A DNA stretch of 64,000 bases, from contig MEHQ01003632.1 in the NCBI GenBank assembly GCA_008828725.1, positions 365,054-429,053 on the forward strand, read 5' to 3'. Source of the stretch: Saccharina japonica (taxonomy: Eukaryota > Sar > Phaeophyceae > Laminariales > Laminariaceae). The notes under the pieces were generated by a model. The model worked only from the letters and a program-made list of their open reading frames with translations. It had not been told where the DNA came from and did not search any database. A program made the position numbers and the translations under genes. This document shows positions 1 to 11,410 of the stretch, piece by piece (the first letter of the stretch is position 1; every line of letters begins with the position of its first letter).

Positions 1-715
1 TGTCGCCCTTGCGGAAACATAGCCCACGTCAGCGGCAATCAGGCCCGCGCTTTCTTGATCGACATACCGCGCACCTTGGCTATTTCTGTTCCCTTCTTAC
101 TGCCAAGATAGCCAATATGACGTCGGCAGTTCGCATGCTGCGCGCATCTCGTGAAAACGGCATTCGCCGCTATGTATCCTCTAACAGTCGACTATTGGTT
201 AAAATTGTTTTGCACGAAGCAGCGGGAGGCCATGAATTCAAGCAAGTCGTTGACCGTTTCATCGTGATTTCCTTTGCCCCTTTCTCTCTTTTGCCCATGT
301 GTTCCACTTCCCTAAGTAGCTCTTCTGGGTACTCTGCCCCATCGACCCAAGAGCGAGCGGTTTCACACAAGCATGCGACCTCAGCTATCATTCCTTGCTT
401 GATTTTCCCTGCGACTGGGAAGTTCGTGGATGTACCGCATGCATGCTGTATGTTGAGCGCGAGACGTACTTGGGCTACGCAAGTTGCATGCTAAGCGACG
501 CACATGCCTTCGGTATACAGTTTGTTGGGCGACGTATACACATGCGATATGCAGCCTGTTTGTTTTCCGAGGGACATGCATAGCGATCGCGTGTGTCAAT
601 CAGTTATGCATCACTCATTCATCATCAGACTTCACGAAATATCGTCGTGGTTGCTGAGGATATTCTTCATCTGAAGCACTACGAGTATATCGAAAATCTT
701 CGAAAAACCCCGCGA

Positions 716-1077
716 TCAGATGTCTTGTTGTGACCATTCATCGGGATTGGTGAGCTCTCCGACCTTGTCTGCCAATACCACACGAGACGAGCGCGAAATA
801 CTAATTCGAGCATGACCCACGTTGTCACGCCCATCTCTTGTAAACGCTAGCAGGTTTACTTTATGCCACGGGTCTCCCCAAGGGCGACTTCTCTTTTGAG
901 TTGTGTGGTTTGTTCTTGCGGCAAACCATCCCGCCAAACTACCTTCTTCTCAACGAAGAAGGCGCCGACCGTGTTAAATATGGGGTCAGATAAGTGGTGT
1001 CTTTCAGTGGGCCGTTTACCACCGTGTAGAGTCATCCCACGGTAGGGGCGCAGCAGGTTTTGCTCTGCTCTTCGCAT
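716..1077 (-). pseudogene. unidentified repeat-encoded ORF, frameshifted in copy A1
   Basis: Minus-strand counterpart of the 117-codon open frame at 7699-8052. Eight extra bases at about 944-951 (ttcttctc) break the frame here. The N-terminal part is then read at 856-1077 and the C-terminal part at 716-937, in different frames. The C-terminal half contains 'NLLAFTRDGRDNVGHARI'. I recognise no domain family. A diverged non-coding relative of its beginning ('LLRPYRxM') sits on the plus strand near 19240. Confidence 0.35.
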
Positions 1078-3793
1078 GAGGAGCTCAATATCTCACCTGA
1101 AACATGACGTCGGAAACAACCGTTCGCGCAATCCGACCAAACCTTCCAACGCGGTAGTCCAAAAAAAAATGTACCAGTAAAACAATAATAGTATCCGGTG
1201 GTTACTCACGTGAGAAGCACAATCGGTCAAAACATTGTGAGCCTAAAAGTTGTATCCCTACCGTGGGATTGCTCTGTAGCAGGGGGCGCTAAGAACCCAC
1301 ACCTCTAATAGTAGCTTTTTTTCTATCGTGTGTTTCCAAGAGAAAAGGGTAGTGTGAAACCCTCTTCAGAGTTCGACCGTATGTTTCTGGCTTGTTTGCT
1401 ACCTGGCGAATCGTTCAACCCCGTCCATCAAAGCTGTCTCTACACGAGGTATCTGCCAGCCCGAACAACATACATGAGATTCCACCAAATCCAAGCCGTA
1501 CTGAAAAATCTCCCTCACCTTCGCGTGTCTTCGGTTTCCGGGCAACTGCTTACGCACCGACCTCTTTATCGCGTCGACTTTTTCCGGCTGAAACGAGATT
1601 ATCAGATTCCGCTACTTGATAGTGAACCCTTGGTCATCGAACGTGGTGTCTCAATCTGCGCTTTCCTTGGGGACTAAAATGGGCGTTACACCCCCATTCC
1701 CCTGTTCGAACAGCCGCACGGGATCCATGGCTAGCGAGGCTGACGCGATAAGGGCGGTCGCGTCGTCGATGTGTGCTACGGTAGAGGTAGCACTTTTTGG
1801 CTGAAACGTATACCGGATGATCGGGCTCCTTAACTCAAAGTAGTCGGATGTTCAGTACATAGGCCATGTGTTCGCGAACGTTCAATTGTGTACGTAGGCC
1901 ATGGATTTGATCATCGGGTAGCCCTTTTATTTTCCTCCAAAACCTATTTTCCGGCGACGTATGGAGCTCCTAAAGTTAGGAACTCGGAAAAAACATGGTG
2001 CACCTCTATCGAAGCATGCGTCAGTCTGAGTGTTGCACGTTGAACAGTAAGTAATCGTCTACGTACCCGGTCGTGACAAATGGGTCGGAAATTCCTGCCC
2101 TGATGTGTGCTCGGATGTTTGCACTCGGCGGGTTCGGCGTGGGTTTTACCGCTTTCGATCGATCCACAACCTCTACGTGGGCCATACATTATGTATTGAT
2201 GTATTCTCCGTCGTCTAAGGGCTGGGTTGAATAAATCGTGGTGTCACAGTTCGCGCACCCCGCCGCCGCCGACTTCTCGCCCCAGAACCCCAACATCCCG
2301 AACCACCCAAATGTTAAGCGAAAGCCAATCACATTCAAATCTCTTACTTTGTAGCCAAAACTTTAGGTTTTGTCCGTGTCTATCCGGGCGTTGCGGAAAG
2401 CGTCAGAAACGTCGACCTTGCTCATCAGTATTCTCTATACCGGGACCATTTTCTTGAGTGTCACGACATCGGCGACTAACTTAGGCAGCGCTAGAGCGCG
2501 AGCGCATTGAGGGACGGTATCCGGTTCAGTGGTTATATTTAGTCCTTCCTTCTTCTCTCTGCTTTGTTCATCGTACGACTAGTCAATGATTACCCGGACC
2601 GTGTGTGTCACGACAGTCGCCCAACGGGAAAACCCTCATATTCGAGATTTCGTATGTTCCAGGTACGTATACAGCAGCAGCATTTAGAGAGAACCGGAAC
2701 GTACGACGCACCCCGTAATCTTACTAACTCGTATTATACAAAACAACAAAAACGAGTTACCCCCACCATAGCCCAGCACGTGTCGAATCTGCGCCCGCCC
2801 CTGTTCCGACGCTAATTAAGTTGCGACGGCACCCTGATACCGAGCGTGCTCGTCGAACCGGGGGCATCGTGTCGGTTCAAAGCAATCACATAGTGTTACG
2901 ACTATGTATGTTGAACTATTGCTTCGTATACGAGCTACCAGACAGATCTCGTATACAACAAACCCCTGGCGACCATCCATCGCATCGTCCTTCCACAATG
3001 CCTTCGCAGTGAGAGAAATTGTGTAAAAAATGACCGCTTCAGCCGGTATATGCAGCGGCTGGTGTTGTCGTTCTCGCATCAAGTTATTGTCCTCACATTC
3101 GCTGATCGCGAAAGAGATAGTCCGTAGTCACACCGGACAGTCTCCAAAAACAAACTTGGAGTGGAAGAAAACCCCAGGGAAAGATAAGACACAAAATAGT
3201 AAGTACAACGCAGTACTCGTACGGTATTCATCAGAACTGCTGTGCCGCATCGTACAACTCTTGCCAAGAGAAGATGAAATCGATCGAAAGGAAAAAGGTC
3301 AAGGGAGAGAGAAACCAGGAGAAATAAACAAGATTAATAAAATAAAAGGAAGGAAGAAAGGAAGGAAGGAAGGAACGGAGGAATAATAAGAAGGGAAATA
3401 TGTGTAATACAAACACTGTTGATGTACTATAAATAGCATATCGAAACCTAATAATATGAGTTTGCAACCTCTACTCTGACCTTGACCAACCTGGGGCGCA
3501 GAATAATCGAGGTGGCCGCATCAGACTGGTTTAGTAATATCTTCGGCTGTACCCGACTACTAGACGTACTGCGTCAAGCGTAACTCCTCACCCCCATATG
3601 ATACGTACTTCGACCATGAAAGAACACGTGCCATGCTTTGTTACCATTTTTGCCATATTATTTTTTTCTCGTCCATCTTGAGCGAATGTCGACTTCACAG
3701 TCATTAGCCTGGAGCATGAATATGACCTGACGTAGCATCTGTGGAAAATGCAGCTGGTTGATATTTACACCCTCTGCCCCCCCTGCGCGTCTA

Positions 3794-4480
3794 TCACTCT
3801 GTCGTCGAATGAAGGTGATGAGCACGTCCATGAAGACCAGCGGCTCTTCTTCGCGCAAGAAGTGCGACGGCACTGACGAAGCGACCTTGACGCTGTCCGG
3901 CAGCAAGGATTCGATGGCGTCTGGCTCTTCCTCTGCACCGACCCCCGTCACGTCCGACATCGGCGGGTTTCTCCGCTCCAAGACTGACTGCGAAGACGTA
4001 AATAAGAGGAAGATCGAAGTTGACATACTTCGCGCCCAGACCCCAGGGCAAGGTTCGACGGCGTCTAGCTCTGCCTCTGCACCGACCCCCATCACGTCCG
4101 ACATCGGCAGGTTCCTCCGCTCCAAGACTGACAGCGAAGACATCAAGAGGAAGAAGGTCCATATTGACATTCTTCGCGCCCAGACCCTTCGCCTGGGTCT
4201 GGGCGCGAAGCATGTCAATGTCGACCTTCCTCCTCTTGATGTCTTCGCTGTCAGTCTTGGAGCGGAGGAACCCGCCGATGTCGGACGTGACGGGGGTCGG
4301 TGCAGAGCCAGAGCCAGACGCGGGCGAATCCTTGCTGCAGGACAGCGTCGAAGTCGTTCTGTCGTTGCCGTGCGATTCTTGCGCCAAAAAGAGCCGCTGG
4401 TCTTCATGGACGTGCTCATCACCTTCATTCGATGACAGAGTGATAGACGTGCAGGGGGGGCAGAAGGGTGTAAATATCAA
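3794..4480 (-). CDS. opposite-strand partner ORF of the palindrome, copy 1
   Basis: Open from a TTG at 4480 (228 codons). It overlaps the plus-strand ORF almost completely because the DNA is a palindrome. The first 45 or so residues are in a shifted frame relative to the plus-strand version. The two then agree from 'TLSxSKDSxASG' through 'SDIGGFLRSKTDSEDIKRRK' and 'DMLRAQTQ'. This arm has only one copy of the module. The part after the centre is antisense of the left arm. No family recognised. Confidence 0.2.
   Translation of the reverse strand: MIFTPFCPPCTSITLSSNEGDEHVHEDQRLFLAQESHGNDRTTSTLSCSKDSPASGSGSAPTPVTSDIGGFLRSKTDSEDIKRRKVDIDMLRAQTQAKGLGAKNVNMDLLPLDVFAVSLGAEEPADVGRDGGRCRGRARRRRTLPWGLGAKYVNFDLPLIYVFAVSLGAEKPADVGRDGGRCRGRARRHRILAAGQRQGRFVSAVALLARRRAAGLHGRAHHLHSTTE
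3809..4435 (+). CDS. Ser/Lys-rich open frame reading through the palindrome centre, copy 1
   Basis: The frame is open from a TTG at 3758; the first ATG is 3809 (208 aa). The left-arm half encodes a Ser/Thr/Lys-rich segment, then two copies of a module with 'SDIGGFLRSKTDCED', a Lys/Arg cluster and 'DILRAQT'. Past the hairpin centre it reads the right arm in antisense, so its C-terminal half (Gly/Arg-rich, 'GRDGGRCR') is probably not natural protein. The minus strand of the other arm encodes the same module. I know no family for it. It could be the exon of a gene captured by an inverted-repeat element. Confidence 0.3.
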   Translation: MKVMSTSMKTSGSSSRKKCDGTDEATLTLSGSKDSMASGSSSAPTPVTSDIGGFLRSKTDCEDVNKRKIEVDILRAQTPGQGSTASSSASAPTPITSDIGRFLRSKTDSEDIKRKKVHIDILRAQTLRLGLGAKHVNVDLPPLDVFAVSLGAEEPADVGRDGGRCRARARRGRILAAGQRRSRSVVAVRFLRQKEPLVFMDVLITFIR

Positions 4481-5515
4481 CCACCTGTACTTCCCAAAGA
4501 CGTTACTTCAGGTGAAATAAATGCCCCAAGCAAAACGCTGTGAAGTCGACATTTGCTCAAGACGGAGGAGAAAACAATAATATGGCGAAAATGTTTACAA
4601 GGCATATGGCGTGTCTTCTTTCGTGGTCGAAGTACGTATGAGGGTGAGGAGATACGCTTGACGCTGTACGTTTAGTATTTGGGTAAAGCCGAATACATTG
4701 CTAAAACCAGTCTGATGCGGCCACGTTGGTTATTCTGCACCCCAGATTTGGTCAAGGTCAGAGCAGAGGTTGCTAACTCATATGTTTTGGTTTCAATATG
4801 CTATTTTTAGTACATCACCAGTATTTTTATGACACGTAATTTGCTTCGTATTATTTCATTTTTCCTTCCTTCCTTCCTTCCTTCCTTTTTCAAGTAAACC
4901 TTTTCCTTCCTCCTGGGTTCTCTTTCCCCTTGTTTTTTCTTTTCGATCGATTTAATCTTCTCTTGGCAAGAGTTGTACGATGCGGCACAGCAGTTCTGAT
5001 GAATACGGTTGTTCGATCATTAACAAGCACGAGAACACGTCGCTTCCTTGCTGGCATGTATGTCAAGAGACGGCACGTTCACCCCTTGACGGACGGGGTC
5101 AAGATAAACCCCTTGACGGTCGTGCCTTGGCGGCAAGACCGGGGGACACCTAGTAAAAAAAATCGTTTTGTTGTTCAACGCCTCACAGTGTTTTCTGAAA
5201 CCTGTGTTTTCTTGTTGGGGCTTTTTTGTTTTGTTTGTTTCTCGTTCTGAGTTATGATTTACTGGTATTGGTATACCACGAACCACGAGCAACACAGCCC
5301 CCCCCCCTCAAAAGAAAGGGTTTCCACTGGGATAATGAGGCGTTTCCGCAATGATAAGGGATGATTCCGTATCCACGGATTGGAATGCCTTGACGGACGC
5401 CCCTGTCTGACTGACTCCTTGGCGGTTGCCCATTGACGCACTTGGGTGAGAACAATTTATCTCCGCAAGGCTGGCAAGCGTCAATTACCATATCACACGT
5501 ATGCTTGTGTTCACC

Positions 5516-5724
5516 TGTAGACAGACCCCTGGGTGGACTACCACCCTATCGTATAAAATTCAGTATGAGACTCAAGTATGATACGAACGGTTAACTCCTA
5601 AGCTACCCCGTTTTTATCTCCCCAGCTACTTCTCTACGAACCCCCCCCCCACATTTTACATCAGGCTAAACCGCCACTGATTGGACCCGCTCCATTTTTC
5701 AGCGGGGGTATCTTACACTCACAC
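5516..5724. repeat. direct repeat R1 (about 209 bp), possible TRIM terminus
   Basis: Begins tgtagacagacccctgggtg and ends ttacactcacac. About 90% alike by eye to 6065-6266 in the same orientation, with about 340 bp between them. Each copy begins TG and carries 'gagactcaagtatgatacga'. The arrangement resembles a miniature LTR pair (TRIM) or a simple local duplication. No primer-binding site or coding sequence was seen between the copies. Confidence 0.7.
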
Positions 5725-6064
5725 ACATAATACACTCACAAAAAACCCAACAATCACACCGACTTGTTGCAACCTTATCCCCCCCCTTATGAGCGACATG
5801 GCGGGCGTGTGGGAAAGTCGATCATTAGTAATGGGCACGCTGGCGTCCCCTGTGCTACGAGCTTTCGCCGGCGGTACAACAACGGTCATCTATGACCAGG
5901 ACAGCAGGTCTCGTAGCCGACGCTCTGACCTTGCGCTATGCTCTGTCCTATCGCACATTCATCCTCGTTTTTTTCGGAATTCGAAAACACCTTCACAAAC
6001 CCTACATTCCTTACGGAAGGTTACACTTTGTTATGGCTCAAAATTTCTGGATTTTGTTTTTACG

Positions 6065-6266
6065 TGTAGACCCCTGGGGGGACTATCAACCTATCGTATA
6101 AACTGCAATATGAGACTCAAGTATGATACGAACGGTCAACTCGTAAGCTACGCCGTTTTTATCCTCCCAGCTACTCCTCTACGAAAACCCTCACACATTT
6201 TACATCAGGCTAACCCGCCACTGATTGGGCCCGCTCCATTTTTCAGCGGGGCTGTTACACTCACAC
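6065..6266. repeat. direct repeat R2 (about 202 bp), partner of R1
   Basis: Begins tgtagacccctggggggact and is shorter than R1 by a small deletion near its start and some C-run shrinkage (R1 carries a 9-base or longer C tract where R2 has ccctcac). Shared inner words include 'ttacatcaggctaa' and 'ccactgattgg'. Downstream, 6270-6982 holds no recognisable gene; an approximate 27-base direct repeat (taccatcaacatc) lies near 6500-6545. Confidence 0.7.
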
Positions 6267-7698
6267 CATACGGCCAGCCTGATACCACCAACGTTATTCT
6301 ATGTGCTGTTTTGCGAGGGCAGTGGAAACCGCCTCTGCACCTTCCCCTGCCTCCCTCGTATACACCATAAGCAATCCGACACTTCCATCTTGCTGCACGT
6401 TAAATTTGCAATTCTAAAAGGCCCTGCGCAGCTAACTGGGTGCCCCCCCGATTTCTCCCGAGTACAGTGTGAACTGCGTGGGATATTTTCCACTGATTCC
6501 TACCATCAACATCTACACGTCGATTCTTACCATCAACATCCACGTCGTGACCGCTTCCGTCCTACTGTAGTAAAATCTTACCGTCAGGACGACGTGCCAC
6601 TGACCGTCAGTGGCGCCCCCCCCCTGGCAGCTGAGGGTGTGCATCGAGCAGTCCCACCAGGACTTCGAAGGCTCCCAAACCCGAGCACCCCGGTTCCCTC
6701 ACGTTTCGAAGCCGCGTGCGCGTGGTGGTGCGCCCTGTTCTGTTTGTGGTCGCCATTCGACGTCACAAACTGTTCCTGCACTGATGAGGCAGGTTATCTT
6801 GTCTCGAATGCCACCTGGATTCCGTCGTGAAACAAAGTGAGGCAGTTCCTTGTCAGACGAAATTGTGGGTGGATCTGACCGTCTGCGTACGCCCACAACT
6901 CTGACAATTTGCAGTAGAGCAAAACTGACACTGCAAGTCCGAGCCACATAATTTATCCTTCGCCTGTCATACTTGCTACAACTTGTCGCCCTTGCGGAAA
7001 CATAGCCCACGTCAGCGGCAATCAGGCCCGCGCTTTCTTGATCGACATACCGCGCACCTTGGCTATTTCTGTTCCCTTCTTACTGCCAAGATAGACAATA
7101 TGACGTCGGCAGTTCGCATGCTGCGCGCATCTCGTGAAAACGGCATTCGCCGCTATGTATCCTCTAACAGTCGACTATTGGTTAAAATTGTTTTGCACGA
7201 AGCAGCGGGAGGCCATGAATTCAAGCAAGTCGTTGACCGTTTCATCGTGATTTACCCTGCCCCTTTCTCTCTTTTGCCCATGTGTTCCACTTCCCTAAGT
7301 AGCTCTTCTGGGTACTCTGCCCCATCGACCCAAGAGCGAGCGGTTTCACACAAGCATGCGACCTCAGCTATCATTCCTTGCTTGATTTTCCCTGCGACTG
7401 GGAAGTTCGTGGATGTACCGCATGCATGCTGTATGTTGAGCGCGAGACGTACTTGGGCTACGCAAGTTGCATGCTAAGCGACGGACATGCCTTCGGTATG
7501 CAGTTTGTTGGGCGACGTATACACATGCGATATGCAGCCTGTTTGTTTTCCGAGGGACATGCATAGCGATCGCGTGTGTCAATCAGTTATGCATCATTCA
7601 TTCATCATCAGACTTCACAAAATATCGTCGTGGTTGCTGAGGATATTCTTCATCTGAAGCACTACGAGTATATCGAAAATCTTCGAAAAACCCCGCGA

Positions 7699-8052
7699 TC
7701 AGATGTCTTGGTCTGACCATTCATCGGGATTGGTGAGCTCTCCGACCTTGTCTGCCAATACCACACGAGACGAGCGCGAAATACTAATTCGAGCATGACC
7801 CACGTTGTCACGCCCATCTCTTGTAAACGCTAGCAGGTTTACTTTATGCCACGGGTCTCCCCAAGGGCGACTTCTCTTTTGAGTTGTGTGGTTTGTTCTT
7901 GCGGCAAACCATCCCGCCAAACTACCAACGAAGAAGGCGCCGACCGTGTTAAATATGGGGTCAGATAAGTGGTGTCTTTCAGTGGGCCGTTTACCACCGT
8001 GTAGAGTCATCCCACGGTAGGGGCGCAGCAGGTTTTGCTCTGCTCTTCGCAT
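7699..8052 (-). CDS. unidentified 117-aa open frame in copy A2
   Basis: ATG at 8052 and stop at 7699. The product is basic and polar and begins 'MRRAEQNLLRPYRGMTLHGG'. It has aromatic and glycine-rich stretches and ends with 'DKVGELTNPDEW'. I do not recognise the family. Two things suggest it was once real coding sequence: the frame is intact here and broken by 8 bases in copy A1, and a diverged copy of its first part exists near 19240 with the same peptide core. A GTGAGT donor-like sequence about 150 bases upstream on the same strand (near 1213-1208 in A1) is also kept in that diverged copy, so this may be one exon of a spliced mobile-element gene. Low confidence that it is expressed. Confidence 0.3.
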   Translation of the reverse strand: MRRAEQNLLRPYRGMTLHGGKRPTERHHLSDPIFNTVGAFFVGSLAGWFAARTNHTTQKRSRPWGDPWHKVNLLAFTRDGRDNVGHARISISRSSRVVLADKVGELTNPDEWSDQDI

Positions 8053-10702
8053 GAGGAGCTCAATATCTCACCTGAAACATGACGTCGGAAACAACCGTTC
8101 GCGCAATCCGACCAAACCTTCCAACGCGGTAGTCCAAAAACAAATGTACCAGTAAAACAATAATAGTATCCGGTGGTTACTCACGTGAGAAGCACAATCG
8201 GTCAAAACATTATGAGCCTAAAAGTTGTATCCCTACCGTGGGATTGCTCTGTAGCAGGGGGCGCTAAGAACCCACACCTCTAATAGTAGCTTTTTTTCTA
8301 TCGTGTGTTTCCAAGAGAAAAGGGTAGTGTGAAACCCTCTTCAGAGTTCGACCGTATGTTTCTGGCTTGCTTGCTACCTGGCGAATCGTTCAACCCCGTC
8401 CATCAAAGCTGTCTCTACACGAGGTATCTGCCAGCCCGAACAACATACATGAGATTCCACCAAATCCAAGCCGTACTGAAAAATCTCCCTCACCTTCGCG
8501 TGTCTTCGGTTTCCGGGCAACTGCTTACGCACCGACCTCTTTATCGCGTCGACTTTTCCCGGCTGAAACGAGATTCTCAGATTCTGCTACTTGATAGTGA
8601 ACCCTTGGTCATCGAACGTGGTGTCTCAATCTGCGCTTTCCTTGGGGACTAAAATGGGCGTTACACCCCCATTCCCCTGTTCGGGCAGCCGCACGGGATC
8701 CATGGCTAGCGAGGCTGACGCGATAAGGGCGGTCGCGTCGTCGATGCGTGCTACGGTAGAGGTAGCACTTTTTGGCTGAAACGTATACCGGATGATCGGG
8801 CTCCTTAACCCAAAGTAGTCGGATGTTCAGTACATAGGCCATGTGTTCGCGAACGTTCAAATGTGTACATAGGCCATGGATTTGATCATCGGGTAGCCCT
8901 TTTATTTTCCTCCAAAACCTATTTTCCGGCGACGTATGGAGCTCCTCAAGTTAGGAACTCGGAAAAAACATGGTGCACCTCTATCGAAGCATGCGTCAGT
9001 CTGAGTGTTGCACCTTGATCAGTAAGTAATCGTCTACGTACCCGGTCGTGACAAATGGGTCGGAAATTCCTGCCCTGATGTGTGCTCGGATGTTTGCACC
9101 CGGCGGGTTCGGCGTGGGTTTTACCGCTTTCGATCGATCCACAACCTCTACGTGGGCCATACATTATGTATTGATGTATTCTCCGTCGTCTAAGGGCTGG
9201 GTTGAATAAATCGTGGTGTCACAGTTCGCGCACCCCGCCGCCGCCGACTTCTCGCCCCAGAACCCCAACATCCCGAACCACCCAAATGTTAAGCGAAAGC
9301 CAATCACATTCAAATCTCGTACTTTGTAGCCAAAACTTTAGGTTTGGTCCGTGTCTATCCGGGCGTTGCGGAAAGCGTCAGAAACGTCGACCTTGCTCAT
9401 CAGTATTCTCTATACCGGGACCATTTTCTTGAGTGTCACGAGATCGGCGACTAACTTAGGCAGCGCTAGAGCGCGAGCGCATTGAGGGACGGTATCCGGT
9501 TCAGTGGTTCTATTTAGTCCTTCCTTCTTCTCTCTGCTTTGTTCATCGTACGACTAGTCAATGATTACCCGGACCGTGTGTGTCACGACAGTCGCCCAAC
9601 GGGAAAACCCTCATATTCGAGATTTCGTATGTTCCAGGTACGTATACAGCAGCAGCATTTAGAGAGAACCGGAACGTACGACGCACCCCGTAATCTTACT
9701 AACTCGTATTATACAAAAAAAAAAATCGAGTTACCCCCACCATAGCCCAGCACGTGTCGAATCTGCGCCCGCCCCTGTTCCGACGCTAATTAAGTTGCGA
9801 CGGCACCCAGATACCGAGCGTGCTCGTCGAACCCGGGGCATCGTGTCGGTTCAAAGCAATCACATAGTGTTACGACTATGTATGTTGAACTATTGCTTCG
9901 TATACGAGCTACCAGACAGATCTCGTATACAACAAACCCCTGGCGACCATCCATCGCATCGTCCTTCCACAATGCCTTCGCAGTGAGAAAAATGGTGTAA
10001 AAAATGACCGCTTCAGCCGGTATATGCAGCGGCTGGTGTTGTCGTTCTCGCATCAAGTTATTGTCCTCACATTCGCTGATCGCGAAAGAGATAGTCCGTA
10101 GTCACACCGGACAGTATCTAAAAACTAACTTGGAGCGGAAGAAAACCCCAGGGAAAGATAAGACACCAAATAGTATGTACAACTCAGTATTTGTGCCGTA
10201 TTCATCAGAACTGCTGTGCCGCCTCGTACAACTCTTGCCAAGGGAAGATGATATCGATCGAAAGGAAAAAGGTCAAGGGAGAGAGAAACCAGGAGAAATA
10301 AACAAGATTAATAAAATAAAAGGAAGGAAGGAAGGAAGGAAGGAACGGAGGAATAATAAGAAGGGAAATATGTGTAATACAAACACTGTTGATGTACTAT
10401 AAATAGCATATCGAAACCTAATAATATGAGTTTCCAACCTCTGCTCTGAGCTTGACCAATTTGGGGCGCAGAATATTCGACGTGGCCGCATCAGACTGGT
10501 TTAAGTAATTTTTTCATCTGTACCCGAATACTAGACGTGCAGCGTCAAGGGTAACTCCTCACCCCCATACGTACTTCGACCACGAAAGAACACATACCAT
10601 GCTGTGTTACCATTTGTGCCATATTTTATTTTTGTCGTCCGTCTTGAGCGAATGTCGACTTCACAGTCATTAGCCTGGAGCATGAATATGACCTGACGTA
10701 AC

Positions 10703-11410
10703 ATGTTTGGGAAGTTCAGCTGGTTGATATTTACACCCTCTGCCCCCCCTGCGCGTCTATCACTCTGTTGTCGAATGAAGGTGATGAGCACGTCCATGAA
10801 GACCAGCGGCTCTTCTTCGCGCAAGAAGTGCGACGGCACTGACGAAGCGACCTTGACGCTGTCCGGCAGCAAGGATTCGATGGCGTCTGGCTCTTCCTCT
10901 GCACCGACCCCCGTCACGTCCGACATCGGCGGGTTTCTCCGCTCCAAGACTGACTGCGAAGACATAAATAAGAGGAAGATCGAAGTTGACATACTTCGCG
11001 CCCAGACCCCAGGGCAAGGTTCGACGGCGTCTAGCTCTGCCTCTGCACCGACCCCCATCACGTCCGACATCGGCAGGTTCCTCCGCTCCAAGACTGACAG
11101 CGAAGACATCAAGAGGAAGAAGGTCCATATTGACATTCTTCGCGCCCAGACCCTTCGCCTGGGTCTGGGCGCGAAGCATGTCAATGTCGACCTTCCTCCT
11201 CTTGATGTCTTCGCTGTCAGTCTTGGAGCGGAGGAACCTGCCGATGTCGGACGTGACGGGGGTCGGTGCAGAGGCAGAGCCAGACGCCGGCGAATCCTTG
11301 CTGCCGGACAGCGTCGAAGTCGTTCCGTCGTTGCCGTGACGCTTCCTGCGCGAGGAAGAGCCGCTGGTCTTCATGGACTTGGTGACCACCTTCGTTCGAC
11401 GACAGAGTGA
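10703..11410 (+). CDS. Ser/Lys-rich open frame through the palindrome, copy 2
   Basis: ATG at 10703, 235 aa. Counterpart of the frame at 3809-4435, with an upstream extension ('MFGKFSW...') created by a base change that removes a stop. It holds the same two 'SDIGxFLRSKTD' modules followed by the antisense read of the other arm. The C-terminal end differs from copy 1, running on through the right-arm sequence to 11410. Both palindromes keep these frames open, but their close similarity means this need not reflect selection. Confidence 0.3.
   Translation: MFGKFSWLIFTPSAPPARLSLCCRMKVMSTSMKTSGSSSRKKCDGTDEATLTLSGSKDSMASGSSSAPTPVTSDIGGFLRSKTDCEDINKRKIEVDILRAQTPGQGSTASSSASAPTPITSDIGRFLRSKTDSEDIKRKKVHIDILRAQTLRLGLGAKHVNVDLPPLDVFAVSLGAEEPADVGRDGGRCRGRARRRRILAAGQRRSRSVVAVTLPARGRAAGLHGLGDHLRSTTE
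10760..11374 (-). CDS. opposite-strand partner ORF of the palindrome, copy 2
   Basis: Open from a TTG at 11446; the first ATG is 11374 ('MKTSGSSSRRKRHG'). Here the N-terminal Ser/Arg-rich part is in frame with the module, unlike the copy 1 minus ORF, so this is the best surviving version of the original arm-encoded peptide: Ser/Lys-rich head, then 'TPVTSDIGRFLRSKTDSED', then 'KRRKVDIDMLRAQTQ'. No known domain recognised. After the palindrome centre it is antisense read-through. Confidence 0.25.
   Translation of the reverse strand: MKTSGSSSRRKRHGNDGTTSTLSGSKDSPASGSASAPTPVTSDIGRFLRSKTDSEDIKRRKVDIDMLRAQTQAKGLGAKNVNMDLLPLDVFAVSLGAEEPADVGRDGGRCRGRARRRRTLPWGLGAKYVNFDLPLIYVFAVSLGAEKPADVGRDGGRCRGRARRHRILAAGQRQGRFVSAVALLARRRAAGLHGRAHHLHSTTE

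Larger units (their letters stand above)
3222..5008. repeat. imperfect palindrome of about 1.79 kb (foldback), copy 1
   Basis: The left end (ggtattcatcagaactgctg) is the reverse complement of the right end near 4990-5008. The match continues inward through the AAGG/CCTT microsatellites (about 3345-3376 and 4862-4887) to the centre. There 15-bp perfect arms (4173-4187 and 4195-4209, ttcgcgcccagaccc) flank the spacer ttcgcct. The left arm is about 160 bases longer because it holds two direct copies of a module of about 150 bp (beginning tgcaccgacccccgtcacgtc on the sense strand), while the right arm holds one. No target-site duplication was identified. Confidence 0.85.
1..5512. repeat. large direct repeat, copy A1 (may start before the window)
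   Basis: The sequence from base 1 matches that from 6983 almost base for base up to about 5512 (against about 12510). The offset drifts from 6982 to 6974 and then about 6966 through small indels. Because similarity begins at the first base, the true left end may lie outside the window. The copy contains scattered short open frames and the palindrome at 3222-5008. On the minus strand at about 415-170 there is an exon-like stretch behind a cagtcgcag acceptor-like sequence, with no recognisable domain. I see no transposase or reverse transcriptase. Confidence 0.9.

Noticed and set aside
5681..6370. 229-codon plus-strand frame
   Set aside because: Reads through both non-coding direct repeats R1 and R2; no domain.
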